The notes: generated by a model from the letters alone, not told the origin. Positions 16,808 through 28,844 are shown, counted from the stretch's first letter. The stretch is 54,219 nt of DNA from Leifsonia sp. 1010 (GCF_031455295.1 NZ_JAVDSL010000007.1:1-54219); one strand, 5' to 3'. Made by a program: numbers and translations.

Positions 16808-16870
16808 CCACGTTTTGCGCCAAATAGTGGTTATGACCGCCTCATAACCGCGATTTGCGCCAAATCGTGG
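16808..16870. terminator. triple-hairpin palindromic element between convergent genes
   Basis: Three successive inverted repeats: CCAC...GTGG (16808-16830) with TTTG-CGC-CAAA inside; GGTTATGA/TCATAACC (16829-16849); CGATTTG-CGC-CAAATCG (16851-16867). The outer hairpins are also 18/20-identical direct repeats. Placed between the lexA stop and the metallopeptidase stop, so a bidirectional terminator is plausible. Confidence 0.55.
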
Positions 16871-16887
16871 CACGGGGGAAGGCCGGG

Positions 16888-17238
16888 TCACGCCCAGCCG
16901 AGCTCGCGCAGGCGGTCGTCGGACAGCCCGAAGTAGTGCCCGATCTCGTGCACCAGGGTGAGCCGCACCCGCGCCCGCAGGTCGTCCTCCGAGACGGCCG
17001 ACGCCTCCAGGTTGTTGCGGAACAGCGTGATCCGATCCGGCAGCTCGCCGAACCCGTACACCGAGCGCCGGGTCAGCGGACGTCCGCTGTACAGCCCGAA
17101 CAGCCGCGGCCGGGCGCCGTCCGGTTGATCCTCGATGAGGATGGCGACGTTCTCCAGCGGTCCCACCATGTCGTCCGGCAGCGCATCGAAGATGTCGCCG
17201 ACCATCCGCTCGAACTCCTCGTCCGGGATGCGCACCAT
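16888..17238 (-). CDS. metallopeptidase-family (zincin-like) protein
   Basis: A 116-residue protein with the zinc-protease signature HEIGHYFGLSDDRL near its C-terminus, the hallmark of the small actinobacterial metallopeptidase family often annotated without known substrate. Start at ATG 17238 gives the usual family N-terminus MVRIPDEEFERMV and about 116 residues. No signal peptide. Isolated from metE by a strong hairpin. Confidence 0.85.
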   Translation of the reverse strand: MVRIPDEEFERMVGDIFDALPDDMVGPLENVAILIEDQPDGARPRLFGLYSGRPLTRRSVYGFGELPDRITLFRNNLEASAVSEDDLRARVRLTLVHEIGHYFGLSDDRLRELGWA

Positions 17239-17275
17239 GCGCCCATCCTCACACGCACGCTCTCCCGAAGCACGA

Positions 17276-17308
17276 CGGCCCCGGTACGCCATGAGCGTAC
17301 CGGGGCCG
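17276..17308 (-). terminator. terminator hairpin after metE
   Basis: A perfect 14-bp stem: CGGCCCCGGTACGC (17276-17289) pairs with GCGTACCGGGGCCG (17295-17308), with a five-base loop, 22 bases past the metE stop. No long T-tract, as is common in actinobacterial terminators. Confidence 0.8.
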
Positions 17309-17329
17309 CACAATGCGCCAATGGACGCG

Positions 17330-19693
17330 TCAGGCGTTCACAGCCGCCCGCTCGCGCACTCCGCGCGTCGCCTCGATGATGTTCCGCAGCGAGGCGACGG
17401 TCTCGTCGTAGCCGCGCGTCTTGAGGCCGCAGTCCGGGTTCACCCAGAGCTGCCGGCCCGGGATCGCCTCCAGTGCCGTCTCCAGCAGCTCGGTCACCTC
17501 AGCGACGGACGGCACCCGGGGCGAGTGGATGTCGTAGACGCCCGGCCCGATGCCGTGCTCGAAGCCGGAGCGCTGGATGTCGTGGACGACCTCCATGCGG
17601 CTGCGGGCCGCCTCGATGCTGGTGACGTCGGCATCCAGGTTCCGGATCGCGTCGATGACGACGCCGAACTCCGAGTAGCAGAGGTGCGTGTGGATCTGCG
17701 TACCGTTGGCGACGCCCGAGGTCGCCAGGCGGAACGATCCGACCGACCAGTCCAGGTATTCGCCCTGTGCCGCCTTCTTCAGCGGCAGCAGCTCGCGCAG
17801 CGCCGGCTCGTCCACCTGGACGACGCGGATGCCCGCCTCTTCGAGGTCCGCGATCTCGTCGCGCAGCGCGAGCGCGACCTGTCGTGCCGTCTCGCCGAGC
17901 GGCTGGTCGTCGCGCACGAACGACCACGCGAGGATGGTCACAGGCCCCGTGAGCATTCCCTTCACCGGCTTGTCGGTGAGGCTCTGGGTGTACGCCGACC
18001 ACTCGACCGTGATGGGTGCCGGTCGCGAGACGTCGCCCCACAGGATCGACGGGCGCGTACAGCGCGAGCCGTAGGACTGCACCCAGCCGTTGCGCGTGAC
18101 CGCGAAGCCGTCCAGGTTCTCGGCGAAGTACTGCACCATGTCGTTGCGCTCAGGCTCGCCGTGCACGATCACGTCGATCCCGATCTCCTCCTGGAGGTCG
18201 ACGACGCGCTTGATCTCGTCGCGCATGCGGCCCAGGTACTCCGCCTCGGTGATGAGGCCCTTCGCCAGCTGCGCACGCGACCGGCGGATGTCGGCCGTCT
18301 GCGGGAACGACCCGATCGTCGTCGTGGGGAGGAACGGGAGGCTGAGGGCGGCATCCTGCGCCGCCAGCCGGTCGGCGTAGGCGCCACGGCGGAAGTCGGC
18401 CTCGGTCAGCGCGGCCTCGCGCTCGCGGACGGCCGGAACGCGGACGCCCGGCGCCGACGCACGGTCGGCGAGCGCAGCGGTCGCGGCGGTCAGCTCCTCC
18501 TGGATCGCCTCGTGGCCGTCGACGATCCCGCGCGCGAGCACGGCGACCTGGGCGACCTTCTGGTCGGCGAAGGCGAGCCACGACGCCAGGCGCGCGTCGA
18601 GGTCCGGCTCGTCGTCCACGTCGTGCGGGACATGCAGCAGCGACGTGGACGTGGACACCGTGACGTCGGGGCTGAGCGACAGCACCTCCGTGAGCTTCCC
18701 GAACGCCGCCTCGAGGTCGCCGCGCCAGATGTTGTGCCCGTCGATCACGCCGCCGACGAGCGTCTTCCCGGCGAGGGCGGATGCGGTCGCCGCGTCGAGC
18801 CCTGATGGGATGGATCCGCGCACGAGGTCAAGGGAGATCGCCTCCACCGGGTTGGCCGCGAGCGCGGGCAGGGCGTCGTCGAGGCTCCCGTACGGAGCGG
18901 CCACGAAGAGGGCAGGGCGGTCGGACGCGCGCCCGAGCACGTCGTACGCCTCACGCACCGCGGCGAGCACCGCATCCCGGGGCTCGTCGATGCTCTCGCT
19001 CACGAGAGCCGGCTCGTCGAGCTGCACCCAGGGCGCGCCCGCGGCGGACAGGCGCGCCAGCAGCTCCGCGTAGACGGGCAGCAGGTCGGCCAGGCGCGAG
19101 AGCGGCCGGAACCCCTCCGGAGCGTCGTCGGCCGCCTTGCTCAGCAGCAGGAAGGTCACCGGCCCGACGATGACGGGACGCGTGACGAACCCAGCAGCGC
19201 GAGCCTCCTCGAACTCGCGGACGATGCGGTCCGAGGCCAGGCGGAACGCCGTCTCCGGACCGATCTCCGGCACGAGGTAGTGGTAGTTGGAGTCGAACCA
19301 CTTCGTCATCTCCAGCGGCGGGTTCTCCCCCTCGCCGCGGGCGATCGTGAAGTAGCCGGCCAGGTCGACGGAGCCGTCGGCCGCGGCGAGCCCCGCGAAT
19401 CGCGACGGCACGGCACCGACGGTGACCGCCGCATCCAGTACCTGGTCGTAGAAGCTGAAGCTCTCCGGGATGGACGCGTCGGTGCGGCCGAGGCCGAGCG
19501 TCGCGAGCCGCTCGCGCGTGGCGGCGCGCAGGTCGGCCGCAGCCGCCTCCAGCTCGTCCGCGTCGATGCTGCCGGCCCAGAATGCCTCGACGGCTTTCTT
19601 CAGCTCGCGGCGGCGTCCGATGCGCGGGTAGCCGATGATGGTGCCCGCCGGGAACGCGGGGCGGCCCGAAGCGGCGGAGGTGGTGTCGGTCAT
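17330..19693 (-). CDS. metE: cobalamin-independent methionine synthase MetE
   Basis: Transfers a methyl group from 5-methyltetrahydropteroyltriglutamate to homocysteine. The 787-residue length is full size and holds two homologous halves. The C-terminal half has zinc ligands in HTHLCYSEF and NPDCGLKTR and the substrate loop [10 protein letters not shown]. The N-terminal half starts [17 protein letters not shown]. The ATG overlaps the metF stop (ATGA), so metF-metE form a coupled operon in which MetF makes the methyl donor. Confidence 0.96.
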   Translation of the reverse strand: MTDTTSAASGRPAFPAGTIIGYPRIGRRRELKKAVEAFWAGSIDADELEAAAADLRAATRERLATLGLGRTDASIPESFSFYDQVLDAAVTVGAVPSRFAGLAAADGSVDLAGYFTIARGEGENPPLEMTKWFDSNYHYLVPEIGPETAFRLASDRIVREFEEARAAGFVTRPVIVGPVTFLLLSKAADDAPEGFRPLSRLADLLPVYAELLARLSAAGAPWVQLDEPALVSESIDEPRDAVLAAVREAYDVLGRASDRPALFVAAPYGSLDDALPALAANPVEAISLDLVRGSIPSGLDAATASALAGKTLVGGVIDGHNIWRGDLEAAFGKLTEVLSLSPDVTVSTSTSLLHVPHDVDDEPDLDARLASWLAFADQKVAQVAVLARGIVDGHEAIQEELTAATAALADRASAPGVRVPAVREREAALTEADFRRGAYADRLAAQDAALSLPFLPTTTIGSFPQTADIRRSRAQLAKGLITEAEYLGRMRDEIKRVVDLQEEIGIDVIVHGEPERNDMVQYFAENLDGFAVTRNGWVQSYGSRCTRPSILWGDVSRPAPITVEWSAYTQSLTDKPVKGMLTGPVTILAWSFVRDDQPLGETARQVALALRDEIADLEEAGIRVVQVDEPALRELLPLKKAAQGEYLDWSVGSFRLATSGVANGTQIHTHLCYSEFGVVIDAIRNLDADVTSIEAARSRMEVVHDIQRSGFEHGIGPGVYDIHSPRVPSVAEVTELLETALEAIPGRQLWVNPDCGLKTRGYDETVASLRNIIEATRGVRERAAVNA

Positions 19694-20670
19694 GCTGGTT
19701 CCTTCTCGGTGGCCGGGTTCGCCGGGGTGGTGGATGCGGTCTCGCTCGCCGCCGGGAGGGCGCCGATGCGGTCCAGCACGGACAGGACGGCCTCGTGCTG
19801 ATTGAACGTGTACAGGTGGAGGCCGGGGGCACCGCCGGCGAGCAGCCGCTCGCCGAGCCGGGCGGCCCAGGCGATGCCGATCTCGCGGCGGCCCTCGTCG
19901 GTCGGCTCGACCTCCAGCTCGATCGCGAGGTCGCTCGGCAGGTCCTCGCCGCTGAGCTCCAGCATCCGCTTCAGGCGTGCCGGGCTCGTCACCGGCATGA
20001 TGCCCGGCAGGATCGGGAAGGTCACGCCCGCCTCGGCCGCGCGCTGGGTGAAGTGGAAGTAGTCCTCGGCGTGGAAGAACAGCTGCGTGATCCCCAGGTT
20101 CGCCCCGGCCGCCTGCTTGGCGAGCAGAGCGTCGATGTCCTGCGAGACCGAGTGCGACGACGGATGCCCGTTCGGGAAGGCCGCGACGGCGATCTGCACA
20201 TGCTCGCGATGCTCCAGCACGGCCTGCGCGTGCAGCTCGGGAACGGCCAGCTCGCCGTACGGGACCCGCTCGGCCTGGACGCGATGGATGAGCTGCACGA
20301 GCTCCGCGGTCGTGCGGATGTCGCCGATCCCGTCGTCCCCCTCGGCCAGCCCCTCCGGCGGGTCGCCGCGGACCGCGAGGAAGCGGCGCACGCCCGCGTC
20401 GAGGAAGTCGCGGATCAGCCGGTGCGCCTCCTCGTGCGACGAGCCGACGCAGGTGAGATGCGCCATCGGGCTGACCTCGGTGTGCTCGATGATGTAGCGC
20501 AGCACGTCGAGGGAGGCGGTCCGCGAAGAGCCGCCGGCGCCGTACGTCACGGAGATGAAATCCGGACGCGTCGCGGCCAGCAGGTCGATCGTCCCCGGCA
20601 GCGCCGCCGCGGCGCGTTCGGTGCGCGGCGGGTACAGCTCGAAGGAGAACCGGGCCTCGGTACAGCTCAT
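19690..20670 (-). CDS. metF: 5,10-methylenetetrahydrofolate reductase MetF
   Basis: FAD-dependent reductase that makes 5-methyltetrahydrofolate for MetE. A 326-residue TIM-barrel protein with [10 protein letters not shown] near the start (catalytic Glu region), [19 protein letters not shown] and [12 protein letters not shown]. Start at ATG 20670. About 150 bases of leader precede it; no known riboswitch was recognised there. Confidence 0.94.
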   Translation of the reverse strand: MSCTEARFSFELYPPRTERAAAALPGTIDLLAATRPDFISVTYGAGGSSRTASLDVLRYIIEHTEVSPMAHLTCVGSSHEEAHRLIRDFLDAGVRRFLAVRGDPPEGLAEGDDGIGDIRTTAELVQLIHRVQAERVPYGELAVPELHAQAVLEHREHVQIAVAAFPNGHPSSHSVSQDIDALLAKQAAGANLGITQLFFHAEDYFHFTQRAAEAGVTFPILPGIMPVTSPARLKRMLELSGEDLPSDLAIELEVEPTDEGRREIGIAWAARLGERLLAGGAPGLHLYTFNQHEAVLSVLDRIGALPAASETASTTPANPATEKEPA

Positions 20671-20823
20671 GGGTTCCTCGGATGGTCGGACAGCGGCACA
20701 AGGACGTCCCGCCCGCGCTCGGCATTCGGCACAGGGAGGGATTCACTCGGGCGGGTGCCGGGCTCGGCTGTCGCACCACGTCGGCGGTCGCCCGCTTCGG
20801 TTGTCTGGCAATCTAGCAACGCA
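20671..20823 (-). other. metF leader region, no recognised element
   Basis: About 150 bases between the hflX terminator and metF. It can form a GC stem (CCCGCCCG with CGGGCGGG) and contains GAGCCCGGCACC, vaguely like a SAM-riboswitch core, but the conserved layout of SAM-I or SAM-IV could not be traced. A regulated leader is possible but not supported. Confidence 0.25.
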
Positions 20824-20881
20824 GAAGGCCGGGCGGAACCTCTCGCGTCATCCAGTGACACAGAGGATCCGCCCGGCCTTC
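20824..20881 (-). terminator. terminator hairpin after hflX
   Basis: A perfect 14-bp stem: GAAGGCCGGGCGGA (20824-20837) pairs with TCCGCCCGGCCTTC (20868-20881); an inner CCTCT/AGAGG pair extends it. It starts 17 bases past the hflX stop and separates it from metF. Confidence 0.7.
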
Positions 20882-20897
20882 GGGATACGGTGTGCGG

Positions 20898-22433
20898 CTA
20901 CGAGGTCGCGGCCACCTCGAACGGCTCGAACGCCGCGTGGTACTCGGGCATGATCCGCGCGGTCACGCGGGTGCCCTCCTCCACGTACTCGGTCGAGATC
21001 ACGCGACCCCGCTCGTGCAGCGCGGAGATGAGGTCGCCGCGGTCGTACGGCACCACCAGCTCGACCTCGAGGGAGGGATCCGGCAGCAGCCGCGCGATGG
21101 CGGCCAGCACCTCGTCTATCCCCTCGCCGGTCCGGGCCGACGCGAAGATCGCGCCCGGCTCCAGTCCGCGCAGGATGAGCCGGTCGTCCGCCGAGATCAG
21201 GTCGGCCTTGTTGAAGACCACGATCTCCGGGATGTCGCGGGCGCCCACCTCGCCGATCACGTCGCGCACCGTCGCCAGCTGCGAGGCCGGGTCCGGGTGC
21301 GAGCCGTCGACCACGTGCAGGATGACGTCGGAATCGGCGACCTCCTCCAGCGTCGAACGGAACGCCTCGACCAGCTGGTGCGGCAGGTTGCGCACGAAGC
21401 CGACGGTGTCGGCGAGCGTGTACAGCCGGCCGTCGGCGGTCACCGAGCGGCGGACCGTCGCATCCAGCGTCGCGAACAACGCGTTCTCGACCAGCACGCC
21501 GGCCTTGGTCACGCGGTTCAGCAGGCTCGACTTGCCCGCGTTGGTGTAGCCGGCGATCGCCACCGACGGCACGGAGTTGCGGTTGCGGTTCGCACGCTTC
21601 GCCTCGCGGGCGGGCTTGAAGCCGGCGATCTGCTTGCGCAGCCGCGCCATGCGCGTGTGGATGCGACGACGATCCAACTCGATCTTCGTCTCACCCGGTC
21701 CGCGCGAGCCCATGCCGGCGCCCGCTCCACCCACCTGGCCACCGGCCTGGCGGGACATCGACTCGCCCCAGCCGCGGAGGCGCGGGAGCAGGTACTCGAG
21801 CTGCGCGAGCTCGACCTGCGCCTTGCCCTCGCGGCTCTTGGCGTGCTGGCTGAAGATGTCGAGGATCACCGCGGTGCGGTCGATCACCTTCACCTTCACC
21901 ACGTCCTCCAGTGCACGGCGCTGGCTCGGGGCGAGCTCGGTGTCGGCGATGACCGTGTCGGCGCCGAGGGCCGCCACGATCCCGGCCAGCTCCTCGGCCT
22001 TGCCGCGGCCGAGGTAGGTGCTGGGGTCGGGATGCGGTCGGCGCTGCAGCAGGCCGTCGAGCACGGCCGCTCCTGCCGTCTCCGCCAGGGCGGCGAGCTC
22101 GCGCATCGAGTTCTCGGCGTCCTGCAGGGAGCCCTGCGAGTACACGCCGATCAGCACGACGTTCTCGAGTCGCAGCTGCCGGTACTCGACCTCGGTGACG
22201 TCCTGCAGCTCGGTGGAGAGCCCGGACACACGCCGGAGCGCTGCGCGCTCCTCGCGGTCGAGCTGCTCACCGTCGTGGAGTCCGCCCTCGACGGCGTCCG
22301 CCTGCAGGGCCTGCGCCCGTGCGGACGCATCCGAGCCGAACAGCGTCACCGTCGCACGGCTGTCCTGCGTGGCGAGCACGCGCGCGACCACGTCGTCTGC
22401 GTCGTGGTCGCGGATGTCGGTCTTATCAGTCAT
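20898..22433 (-). CDS. hflX: GTPase HflX
   Basis: Ribosome-associated GTPase that splits stalled or heat-damaged ribosomes in other bacteria. 511 residues: N-terminal HflX domain (LLQRRPHPDPSTYLGRGKA), coiled-coil region with GRGPGETKIELDRRRI, then the G domain with Walker A GYTNAGKSSLLN near residue 299, DTVGFVRNLP and NKAD. About 80 extra N-terminal residues relative to E. coli are usual in actinobacteria. GGGGAA precedes the ATG. Divergent from the RsmC-like gene. Confidence 0.95.
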   Translation of the reverse strand: MTDKTDIRDHDADDVVARVLATQDSRATVTLFGSDASARAQALQADAVEGGLHDGEQLDREERAALRRVSGLSTELQDVTEVEYRQLRLENVVLIGVYSQGSLQDAENSMRELAALAETAGAAVLDGLLQRRPHPDPSTYLGRGKAEELAGIVAALGADTVIADTELAPSQRRALEDVVKVKVIDRTAVILDIFSQHAKSREGKAQVELAQLEYLLPRLRGWGESMSRQAGGQVGGAGAGMGSRGPGETKIELDRRRIHTRMARLRKQIAGFKPAREAKRANRNRNSVPSVAIAGYTNAGKSSLLNRVTKAGVLVENALFATLDATVRRSVTADGRLYTLADTVGFVRNLPHQLVEAFRSTLEEVADSDVILHVVDGSHPDPASQLATVRDVIGEVGARDIPEIVVFNKADLISADDRLILRGLEPGAIFASARTGEGIDEVLAAIARLLPDPSLEVELVVPYDRGDLISALHERGRVISTEYVEEGTRVTARIMPEYHAAFEPFEVAATS

Positions 22434-22476
22434 TCAGTTCCCCGATCCGGGTTAACCCTAGTTTGTTCGTGTCCTG

Positions 22477-22482
22477 TACGGT
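22477..22482 (+). promoter_or_regulatory. -10 element for leaderless RsmC-like gene
   Basis: TACGGT is followed by six bases and the ATG at 22489. No Shine-Dalgarno. Confidence 0.5.
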
Positions 22483-22488
22483 CTGCTT

Positions 22489-23106
22489 ATGGCCAGCGGA
22501 GATCACTACTTTTCCCCGGCGCCCGAGAGCGAGATGAACCTGCGGCCGTTCACCGTTCAGCTCGCCGGCCAGACATACGAGCTGGTGACGGCGAACGGGA
22601 TCTTCAGCCCCGAGCGCATCGACATGGGTACGCGAGTGCTGCTGGACCATGTCCCCGCAGCGCCGCCCGGGGGTCAGTTCCTCGACCTCGGCTGCGGCTG
22701 GGGGCCACTGGCTCTCACACTTGCTCTCGAATCCCCTCATGCGACGGTCTGGGCCGTCGACGTCAACACCCGAGCGTTGGACATGGTGCGCAGGAATGCG
22801 CAGAAGCTCGGTCTCACTAATGTAAACCCGGTGACGCCGGATAATGTTCCCGATGACGTGCGATTTACGACGATCTGGTCGAATCCACCGATCCGCGTCG
22901 GCAAGAACGAGCTGCACAACATCCTGGAGCGCTGGCTGCCACGGCTCGAGCCCGGGTCGGACGCGTGGCTGGTCGTGCAGCGCAACCTCGGCAGCGATTC
23001 CCTCCAGCGGTGGATCCAGGCGACCTTCCCGGAGCTGACCACCACGCGGGCCGCGACCTCGAAGGGCTACCGCGTCCTCCGCGCCCGCTCCCACGCCGAC
23101 GCCTGA
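22489..23106 (+). CDS. class I SAM methyltransferase (RsmC/RlmG-like)
   Basis: A 205-residue methyltransferase. SAM-binding motif I LDLGCGWGPLALTLA near residue 64, motif II acidic VWAVDVN, and catalytic motif IV SNPPIR, the NPP signature of N2-guanine rRNA methyltransferases such as RsmC (m2G1207 of 16S rRNA). It is a single-domain version. The N-terminus FSPAPESEMNLRPF is typical of the actinobacterial group. Target inferred from family. Probably leaderless. Confidence 0.87.
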   Translation: MASGDHYFSPAPESEMNLRPFTVQLAGQTYELVTANGIFSPERIDMGTRVLLDHVPAAPPGGQFLDLGCGWGPLALTLALESPHATVWAVDVNTRALDMVRRNAQKLGLTNVNPVTPDNVPDDVRFTTIWSNPPIRVGKNELHNILERWLPRLEPGSDAWLVVQRNLGSDSLQRWIQATFPELTTTRAATSKGYRVLRARSHADA

Positions 23107-23122
23107 CCTCCATCCCCAGCCG

Positions 23123-23181
23123 ACAGCTCCTGAGTTTTTCGCGTTTCCGGGCGCTGAATCGGCGAAAAACTCAGGAGCTGT
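23123..23181. repeat. ACAGCTCCTGA palindromic element, copy 1
   Basis: Perfect 20-bp arms (ACAGCTCCTGAGTTTTTCGC at 23123-23142 and its complement at 23162-23181) around a 19-base loop, between convergent rsmC-like and dapF genes. Same family as the copies at 41271 and 48267. Could act as a bidirectional terminator. Confidence 0.85.
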
Positions 23182-23189
23182 TGGATGGG

Positions 23190-24068
23190 TCAGGCGAGGT
23201 CCAGGGTGCCGGTGAAGACGAGGGCGGCGGGGCCGGAGAGGCCGACGTGCTCGCCGTCCTCCGTGGCGAACATGCGGACGCCGACGGTGCCGCCGGGCAC
23301 CTCCACGCGCCACTGGTTCGGGGCGCCCTCGCCCGCCCAGTAACGGACCGCGAGCGCGGCGGCCGCCGCCCCCGTGCCGCAGGAGAGCGTCTCGCCGCTC
23401 CCGCGCTCGTGCACGCGCATCCGGATGCGGCCGACGCCGTCGACGACGAGCGGCTCGTGCGGCACGACGAACTCGACGTTCGCTCCGTGCTCGGGGGCCG
23501 GCTCGATGTGCGGGATGTAGGAGAGGTCGGCCGCGTCGAGCTCGGAGTCGTCGGCGACGGCGACCACGACGTGCGGGTTGCCCATGTCGATGCTCAGCCC
23601 GGGCCGGGCGACGGCGAGCTCCTTCGCTCGGACGAGCGGCTCGCCGCCGTCGAGCCGCCAGCGGCCCAGGTCGACCTGGAAGCCGTTTGTGCTGCGCTGC
23701 ACGTCACGCACGCCGGAGCGCGTGCCGATGGCGATCGTCCCGCCCTCGGGGAGCTCGGCGAGGCCGGTCTCGAGGAGGTAGCGCACGTAGACGCGGATGC
23801 CGTTGCCGCACATCTCGGCGGGCGACCCGTCGGCGTTGTAGTAGTCCATGAACCAGGTGGCCGCGTCGTCCTCGGCGAGGGCCGCCTCGCCCTCGGGGAG
23901 GTGCGCGGAGCGGACCGCGCGGATCACGCCGTCGGCGCCCACGCCGAAGTGGCGGTCGCAGATCTCGGCGATCTGGGTGGCGGTGAGCGGCAGGCGCCCC
24001 TCCGGGTCGGAGTAGAGCACGAAGTCGTTGCCCGTGCCCTGACCCTTGGTGAAGTGGATGGTCGCCAT
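23190..24068 (-). CDS. dapF: diaminopimelate epimerase DapF
   Basis: Cofactor-independent epimerase making meso-DAP for lysine and peptidoglycan, 292 residues. The two catalytic Cys are C87 (AEMCGNGIR) and C230 ([12 protein letters not shown]). N-terminal KGQGTGNDF is typical. TAGGCT lies seven bases before the ATG, suggesting a near-leaderless start. dapA and dapB are elsewhere in the window. miaA and miaB lie upstream on the same strand. Confidence 0.95.
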   Translation of the reverse strand: MATIHFTKGQGTGNDFVLYSDPEGRLPLTATQIAEICDRHFGVGADGVIRAVRSAHLPEGEAALAEDDAATWFMDYYNADGSPAEMCGNGIRVYVRYLLETGLAELPEGGTIAIGTRSGVRDVQRSTNGFQVDLGRWRLDGGEPLVRAKELAVARPGLSIDMGNPHVVVAVADDSELDAADLSYIPHIEPAPEHGANVEFVVPHEPLVVDGVGRIRMRVHERGSGETLSCGTGAAAAALAVRYWAGEGAPNQWRVEVPGGTVGVRMFATEDGEHVGLSGPAALVFTGTLDLA

Positions 24069-24075
24069 GCGTCCC

Positions 24076-24081
24076 AGCCTA
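24076..24081 (-). promoter_or_regulatory. -10 element for near-leaderless dapF
   Basis: TAGGCT on this strand is followed by seven bases and the ATG at 24068. It overlaps the last codon region of miaA. Confidence 0.35.
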
Positions 24082-25038
24082 GCGACCCGTCGCGGGCGCG
24101 CCGCCCTCGGCGGCCTCCGCCGAATCCACCAGCGCGAGTGCCGCACCCACCAGGTCGGAGGCGTCGTAGTCGAGCCAGTGGATGTGCGGGTAGCGCTTGA
24201 ACCAGCTGACCTGCCGACGCGCGTAGCGACGGGTCAGCTGCTGGGTCTGGGCGATCGCATCTTCGCGGGAGAGCTCGCCGCGCAGCTCAGCCAGGGCTTG
24301 GGCGTAGCCGATCGCGCGGCGGGCGGTGACGCCACGGTCGATGCCGTGCGGGATGAGGTCCGTCAGCTCGGTGAGCAGCCCGTCGGCCCACATCCTGTCG
24401 ACCCGGGCGTCGAGTCGGGTGACGAGCTCGTCCCGCGGGGCGGCCAGCCCGATGACGACGGTCGGTTCGTGCCAGAGGGACGGTTCGTCGGGCAGCGCGC
24501 CGGTGACGGACGTCCCGGTCAGCTCGGCGACTTCGAGGGCGCGGACGATGCGGCGGCCGTTCCGCGATCCGATCCGCCGGGCGGCGTCCGGGTCGCGCTC
24601 GGCCAGGCGCTGGAAGAGCATCCCGGGCCCGTGTTCGGCGAGTTCACCTTCGAGGCGTGCCCGAAGCTGCGGGTCCGTGCCCGGGAAACGCAGGTCGAAG
24701 AGCACGCTCGACACGTACAGTCCGGAGCCCCCGACGAGGATCGGGACCGCACCGCGGTCGGCGATCTCCTGGATTCGCGCCCGCGCTTCCGGCTGATAGC
24801 GGGCGACGGTGGCTTCATCGGTGACGTCGAGCACGTCGAAGAGGTGGTGCGGGATGCCGCGCCACTCCTCCGCACTGATCTTCGCTGTGCCGATGTCCAT
24901 GCCCCGGTAGAGCTGCATCGCGTCGGCGTTGACGACCTCGGCGGAACGTCCCCGGACGCGCAGCGCTTCGGCCAGCGCCAGCGAGAGGTCGGTCTTGCCG
25001 GTGCCGGTCGCGCCGACGATCGCGACGAGCGGAGGCAC
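24079..25038 (-). CDS. miaA: tRNA dimethylallyltransferase MiaA
   Basis: Adds an isopentenyl group to A37 of tRNAs reading UNN codons (i6A37). 319 residues; P-loop [10 protein letters not shown] at residues 9-18, [15 protein letters not shown], and the tRNA-contact region [15 protein letters not shown]. The C-terminal [16 protein letters not shown] is conserved. GTG start, 11 bases after miaB, which then methylthiolates the product. Confidence 0.95.
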   Translation of the reverse strand: MPPLVAIVGATGTGKTDLSLALAEALRVRGRSAEVVNADAMQLYRGMDIGTAKISAEEWRGIPHHLFDVLDVTDEATVARYQPEARARIQEIADRGAVPILVGGSGLYVSSVLFDLRFPGTDPQLRARLEGELAEHGPGMLFQRLAERDPDAARRIGSRNGRRIVRALEVAELTGTSVTGALPDEPSLWHEPTVVIGLAAPRDELVTRLDARVDRMWADGLLTELTDLIPHGIDRGVTARRAIGYAQALAELRGELSREDAIAQTQQLTRRYARRQVSWFKRYPHIHWLDYDASDLVGAALALVDSAEAAEGGAPATGR

Positions 25039-25049
25039 CGGCGCCGCGC

Positions 25050-26660
25050 TCAGCGCTGTCCGTCCGTCGGGTCGTAGATCGGCATCGTGCCCACGCCCGG
25101 CGACGTGAGCGGTTCGCGCGTGCGGAGCGTCGGGAGTCCAAGCGAGACCCGGCCCGCTGCCGCTCCCGCCGCTGCGCCGCCGTGGGCGGGCACGGCGCAG
25201 GACTCGGCCTCTGCGCGGTCCCAGGCGTCGCCCGCGCGCGTGCGGCGGATGCGTAGGGGCGCGCCGTCGGCGGAGTCGGCGATGAGGTGGTGCGGCGCAG
25301 CCTGGGTGACGCGGACCGTGACGACGTCACCGGGACGCGGCGTCTCGGAGCCTGCGGGCAGCTCGAAGTGCACGAGGCGGCTGTCTTGGGCGCGGCCGCT
25401 GAGCCGGCGCGTGTCGGCGTCCTTCCGGCCCTCACCGTTGGCGACGAGCAGCTCGACCTCACGGCCGATGAGCTTCTGGTTCTCCTCCAGGGAGATGCGC
25501 TCCTGCAGCGCCGTGAGCCGGTCGTAGCGCTCCTGGACGATCTCCTTGGGCACCTGGTCCTCCATGGTGGCCGCCGGCGTGCCGGGGCGGATGGAGTACT
25601 GGAAGGTGAAGGCGGACGCGAAGCGGGCGGCTTCGACGACGCGGAGTGTCTCGTGGAAGTCCTCCTCGGTCTCACCGGGGAAGCCGACGATGATGTCCGT
25701 GCTGATCGCCGCATCCGGCAGCTTCGCCCGCACCCGGTCGAGGATGCCGAGGAACTTCTCGGAGCGGTACGAACGCCGCATGGATTTGAGGATGCGGTCG
25801 GAGCCGGACTGCAGCGGCATGTGCAGCTGCGGCATGACGCTGGGCGTCTCTGCCATCGCGTCGATCACGTCGTCGGTGAACGCAGCGGGGTGCGGGCTGG
25901 TGAAGCGGATGCGCTCCAGTCCCTCGATCTGCCCTGCGGCGCGCAGCAGCTTGCTGAACGCCTGACGGTCGCCGAACTCCACACCGTAGGAGTTGACGTT
26001 CTGTCCGAGCAGCGTCACCTCGATGGCGCCGTCGTCGACGAGCGCCTGGATCTCGGCGAGGATGTCACCCGGCCGACGGTCCTTCTCCTTGCCGCGCAGC
26101 GACGGGACGATGCAGAAGGTGCACGTGTTGTTGCAGCCGACGGAGATGGAGACCCAGCCGGAGTACGACGAGTCGCGCTTGGTCGGGAGCGTCGACGGGA
26201 ACGTCTCGAGCGATTCGAGGATCTCGATCTCGGCGGCGTCGTTGTGTCGGGCGCGCTCGAGCAGGCTCGGGAGGGAACCCATGTTGTGGGTGCCGAAGAC
26301 GACGTCGACCCAGGGCGCCTTCTCGAGGATGACGTTCTTGTCCTTCTGGGCGAGGCACCCGCCCACGGCGATCTGCATGCCTTCATGCCGCCGCTTCACG
26401 CCGGCGAGGTGACCGAGGTTGCCGTAGAGCTTGTTGTCGGCGTTCTCGCGCACCGCGCAGGTGTTGATGACGACGATGTCGGCCTCTTCACCGTTGGCCG
26501 GGACGTAGCCCGCCGCCTCGAGGGAGCCGCTGAGGCGCTCGGAGTCGTGGACGTTCATCTGGCAGCCGAACGTGCGCACCTCGTACGTTCGCGCTCGGCC
26601 GTCAGGACGGACTGCCGCCTCGGAGGGCGCGATGACGCTGTGCTGTTCCAGGATGCTCAT
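25050..26660 (-). CDS. miaB: tRNA-2-methylthio-N6-dimethylallyladenosine synthase MiaB
   Basis: Radical-SAM methylthiotransferase converting i6A37 to ms2i6A37. 536 residues. The N-terminal cluster Cys lie in [16 protein letters not shown] and VGGCLAQ. The radical-SAM motif is [14 protein letters not shown] domain follows at about residues 375-450, then an Ala/Gly-rich C-terminal extension ending [11 protein letters not shown]. Start at ATG 26660; TAGACT ten bases upstream implies a very short leader. Upstream of miaA. Confidence 0.94.
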   Translation of the reverse strand: MSILEQHSVIAPSEAAVRPDGRARTYEVRTFGCQMNVHDSERLSGSLEAAGYVPANGEEADIVVINTCAVRENADNKLYGNLGHLAGVKRRHEGMQIAVGGCLAQKDKNVILEKAPWVDVVFGTHNMGSLPSLLERARHNDAAEIEILESLETFPSTLPTKRDSSYSGWVSISVGCNNTCTFCIVPSLRGKEKDRRPGDILAEIQALVDDGAIEVTLLGQNVNSYGVEFGDRQAFSKLLRAAGQIEGLERIRFTSPHPAAFTDDVIDAMAETPSVMPQLHMPLQSGSDRILKSMRRSYRSEKFLGILDRVRAKLPDAAISTDIIVGFPGETEEDFHETLRVVEAARFASAFTFQYSIRPGTPAATMEDQVPKEIVQERYDRLTALQERISLEENQKLIGREVELLVANGEGRKDADTRRLSGRAQDSRLVHFELPAGSETPRPGDVVTVRVTQAAPHHLIADSADGAPLRIRRTRAGDAWDRAEAESCAVPAHGGAAAGAAAGRVSLGLPTLRTREPLTSPGVGTMPIYDPTDGQR

Positions 26661-26755
26661 GATGGCGACAAGTCTACGTTTCTCGCCGCCCCCGCAGGCG
26701 ACGTGATCAGGCGGTCGCCGCGAACCGTCCGCACGCCACCGCGGCACGGCCGGAC

Positions 26756-27625
26756 CTACTGGAAGCGGACCCCTGATCCCCCGCGAGGGCGCCGCGTCGC
26801 GAACGCCGCATCCATCGCCTGGCGCACGACATCCGACGCATACCCCTTTCGCGCAAGGAACCCGTGCAGCCGGCGGCGGGCGGTCTCATCGTCGTAGGAC
26901 GACAGCTGACCCATGCGCTTCACGGCCAATTCCGTCGCGCGCTCCAGTTCGTCGTCGTCGCCGATGTCGGACAGCGCGGCCTCGATCAGGACTGGATCGA
27001 TGTGGCGGCGCTTGAGCTCCTGCTCGATCGCTGTACGCCCAAGCCCCTTCCGGCTGTGCTGCGTGAAGGCGAGCGTCGCAGCGAGCGCAGCGTCGTCGAT
27101 CACGCCGAGCACCTCCAGACGATCGAGCTCCGGTCCGTACACCGCCGGGTCGATCTCGCGCTTGGTGAGCAACTGCTCGAGCTCCCACCGCGACATTCCC
27201 CGTCGAGCCAGCTGACGGATCGCCACCCCGGAGGTCTTCCGCGCCTGCCGGACCGTCTCCTCGTCGACCTCCGCCTCGTCCGCGATCGCCGGCGCCGGAG
27301 GCTCGGCGCCCCAGGTGTTGTTCCACCCGGCGTCCAACCCCGCGTCGGTCCTCTGACCGGATCGCCCGCGCGCGACTCCCGCCGCGCCGTCCCCGCCTGG
27401 AGCCTCCGCGGGCAGTGCGACCACCGGCCGCACAACGCCTTCCTGCGGCTGACGCTCGCGCACCCGGCCGCGTCGCGACGGATGCTGGTCGCCGTCGCTC
27501 TCGCGCCCGGAAGCCGCTCGGCGGAGCGGGGTCACGGGAGCCAGATGCTCCCGCTCCCCCGTCTCGGCGGTCGACGTGCCGTCACTCTGGTTGTCCTCCG
27601 GAGAGGACGGGAACTTCACCACCAC
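26756..27625 (-). CDS. recX: regulatory protein RecX
   Basis: Modulator that caps or disassembles RecA filaments. The RecX core (three-helix repeats) covers about residues 118-285, with [15 protein letters not shown] and the C-terminal [21 protein letters not shown]. The first about 115 residues are low-complexity and probably disordered, as in other actinobacteria. GTG start with ribosome site GGAGG. 31 bases after recA, so cotranscribed and likely SOS-induced. Confidence 0.9.
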   Translation of the reverse strand: MVVKFPSSPEDNQSDGTSTAETGEREHLAPVTPLRRAASGRESDGDQHPSRRGRVRERQPQEGVVRPVVALPAEAPGGDGAAGVARGRSGQRTDAGLDAGWNNTWGAEPPAPAIADEAEVDEETVRQARKTSGVAIRQLARRGMSRWELEQLLTKREIDPAVYGPELDRLEVLGVIDDAALAATLAFTQHSRKGLGRTAIEQELKRRHIDPVLIEAALSDIGDDDELERATELAVKRMGQLSSYDDETARRRLHGFLARKGYASDVVRQAMDAAFATRRPRGGSGVRFQ

Positions 27626-27656
27626 GAGGATCCCCTCCGTGAGGCGAAGGACGCGG

Positions 27657-28730
<1,074 letters not shown>

Positions 28731-28844
28731 TTTGCGGTTCTCCTTCGTGGGCTTCGCTACGGTTCGACTCTAGGAGTGACGTCCGACACCCGAAGCGAGG
28801 GACGCGCATCTGTGGACAACCGTTTTCGACTGCCGATGTGAAGA

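Noticed and set aside
20671-20823. SAM riboswitch or cobalamin riboswitch upstream of metF-metE
   Set aside because: Short resemblance (GAGCCCGGCACC) only; the conserved helices and cores of SAM-I, SAM-IV or B12 elements could not be aligned by eye.
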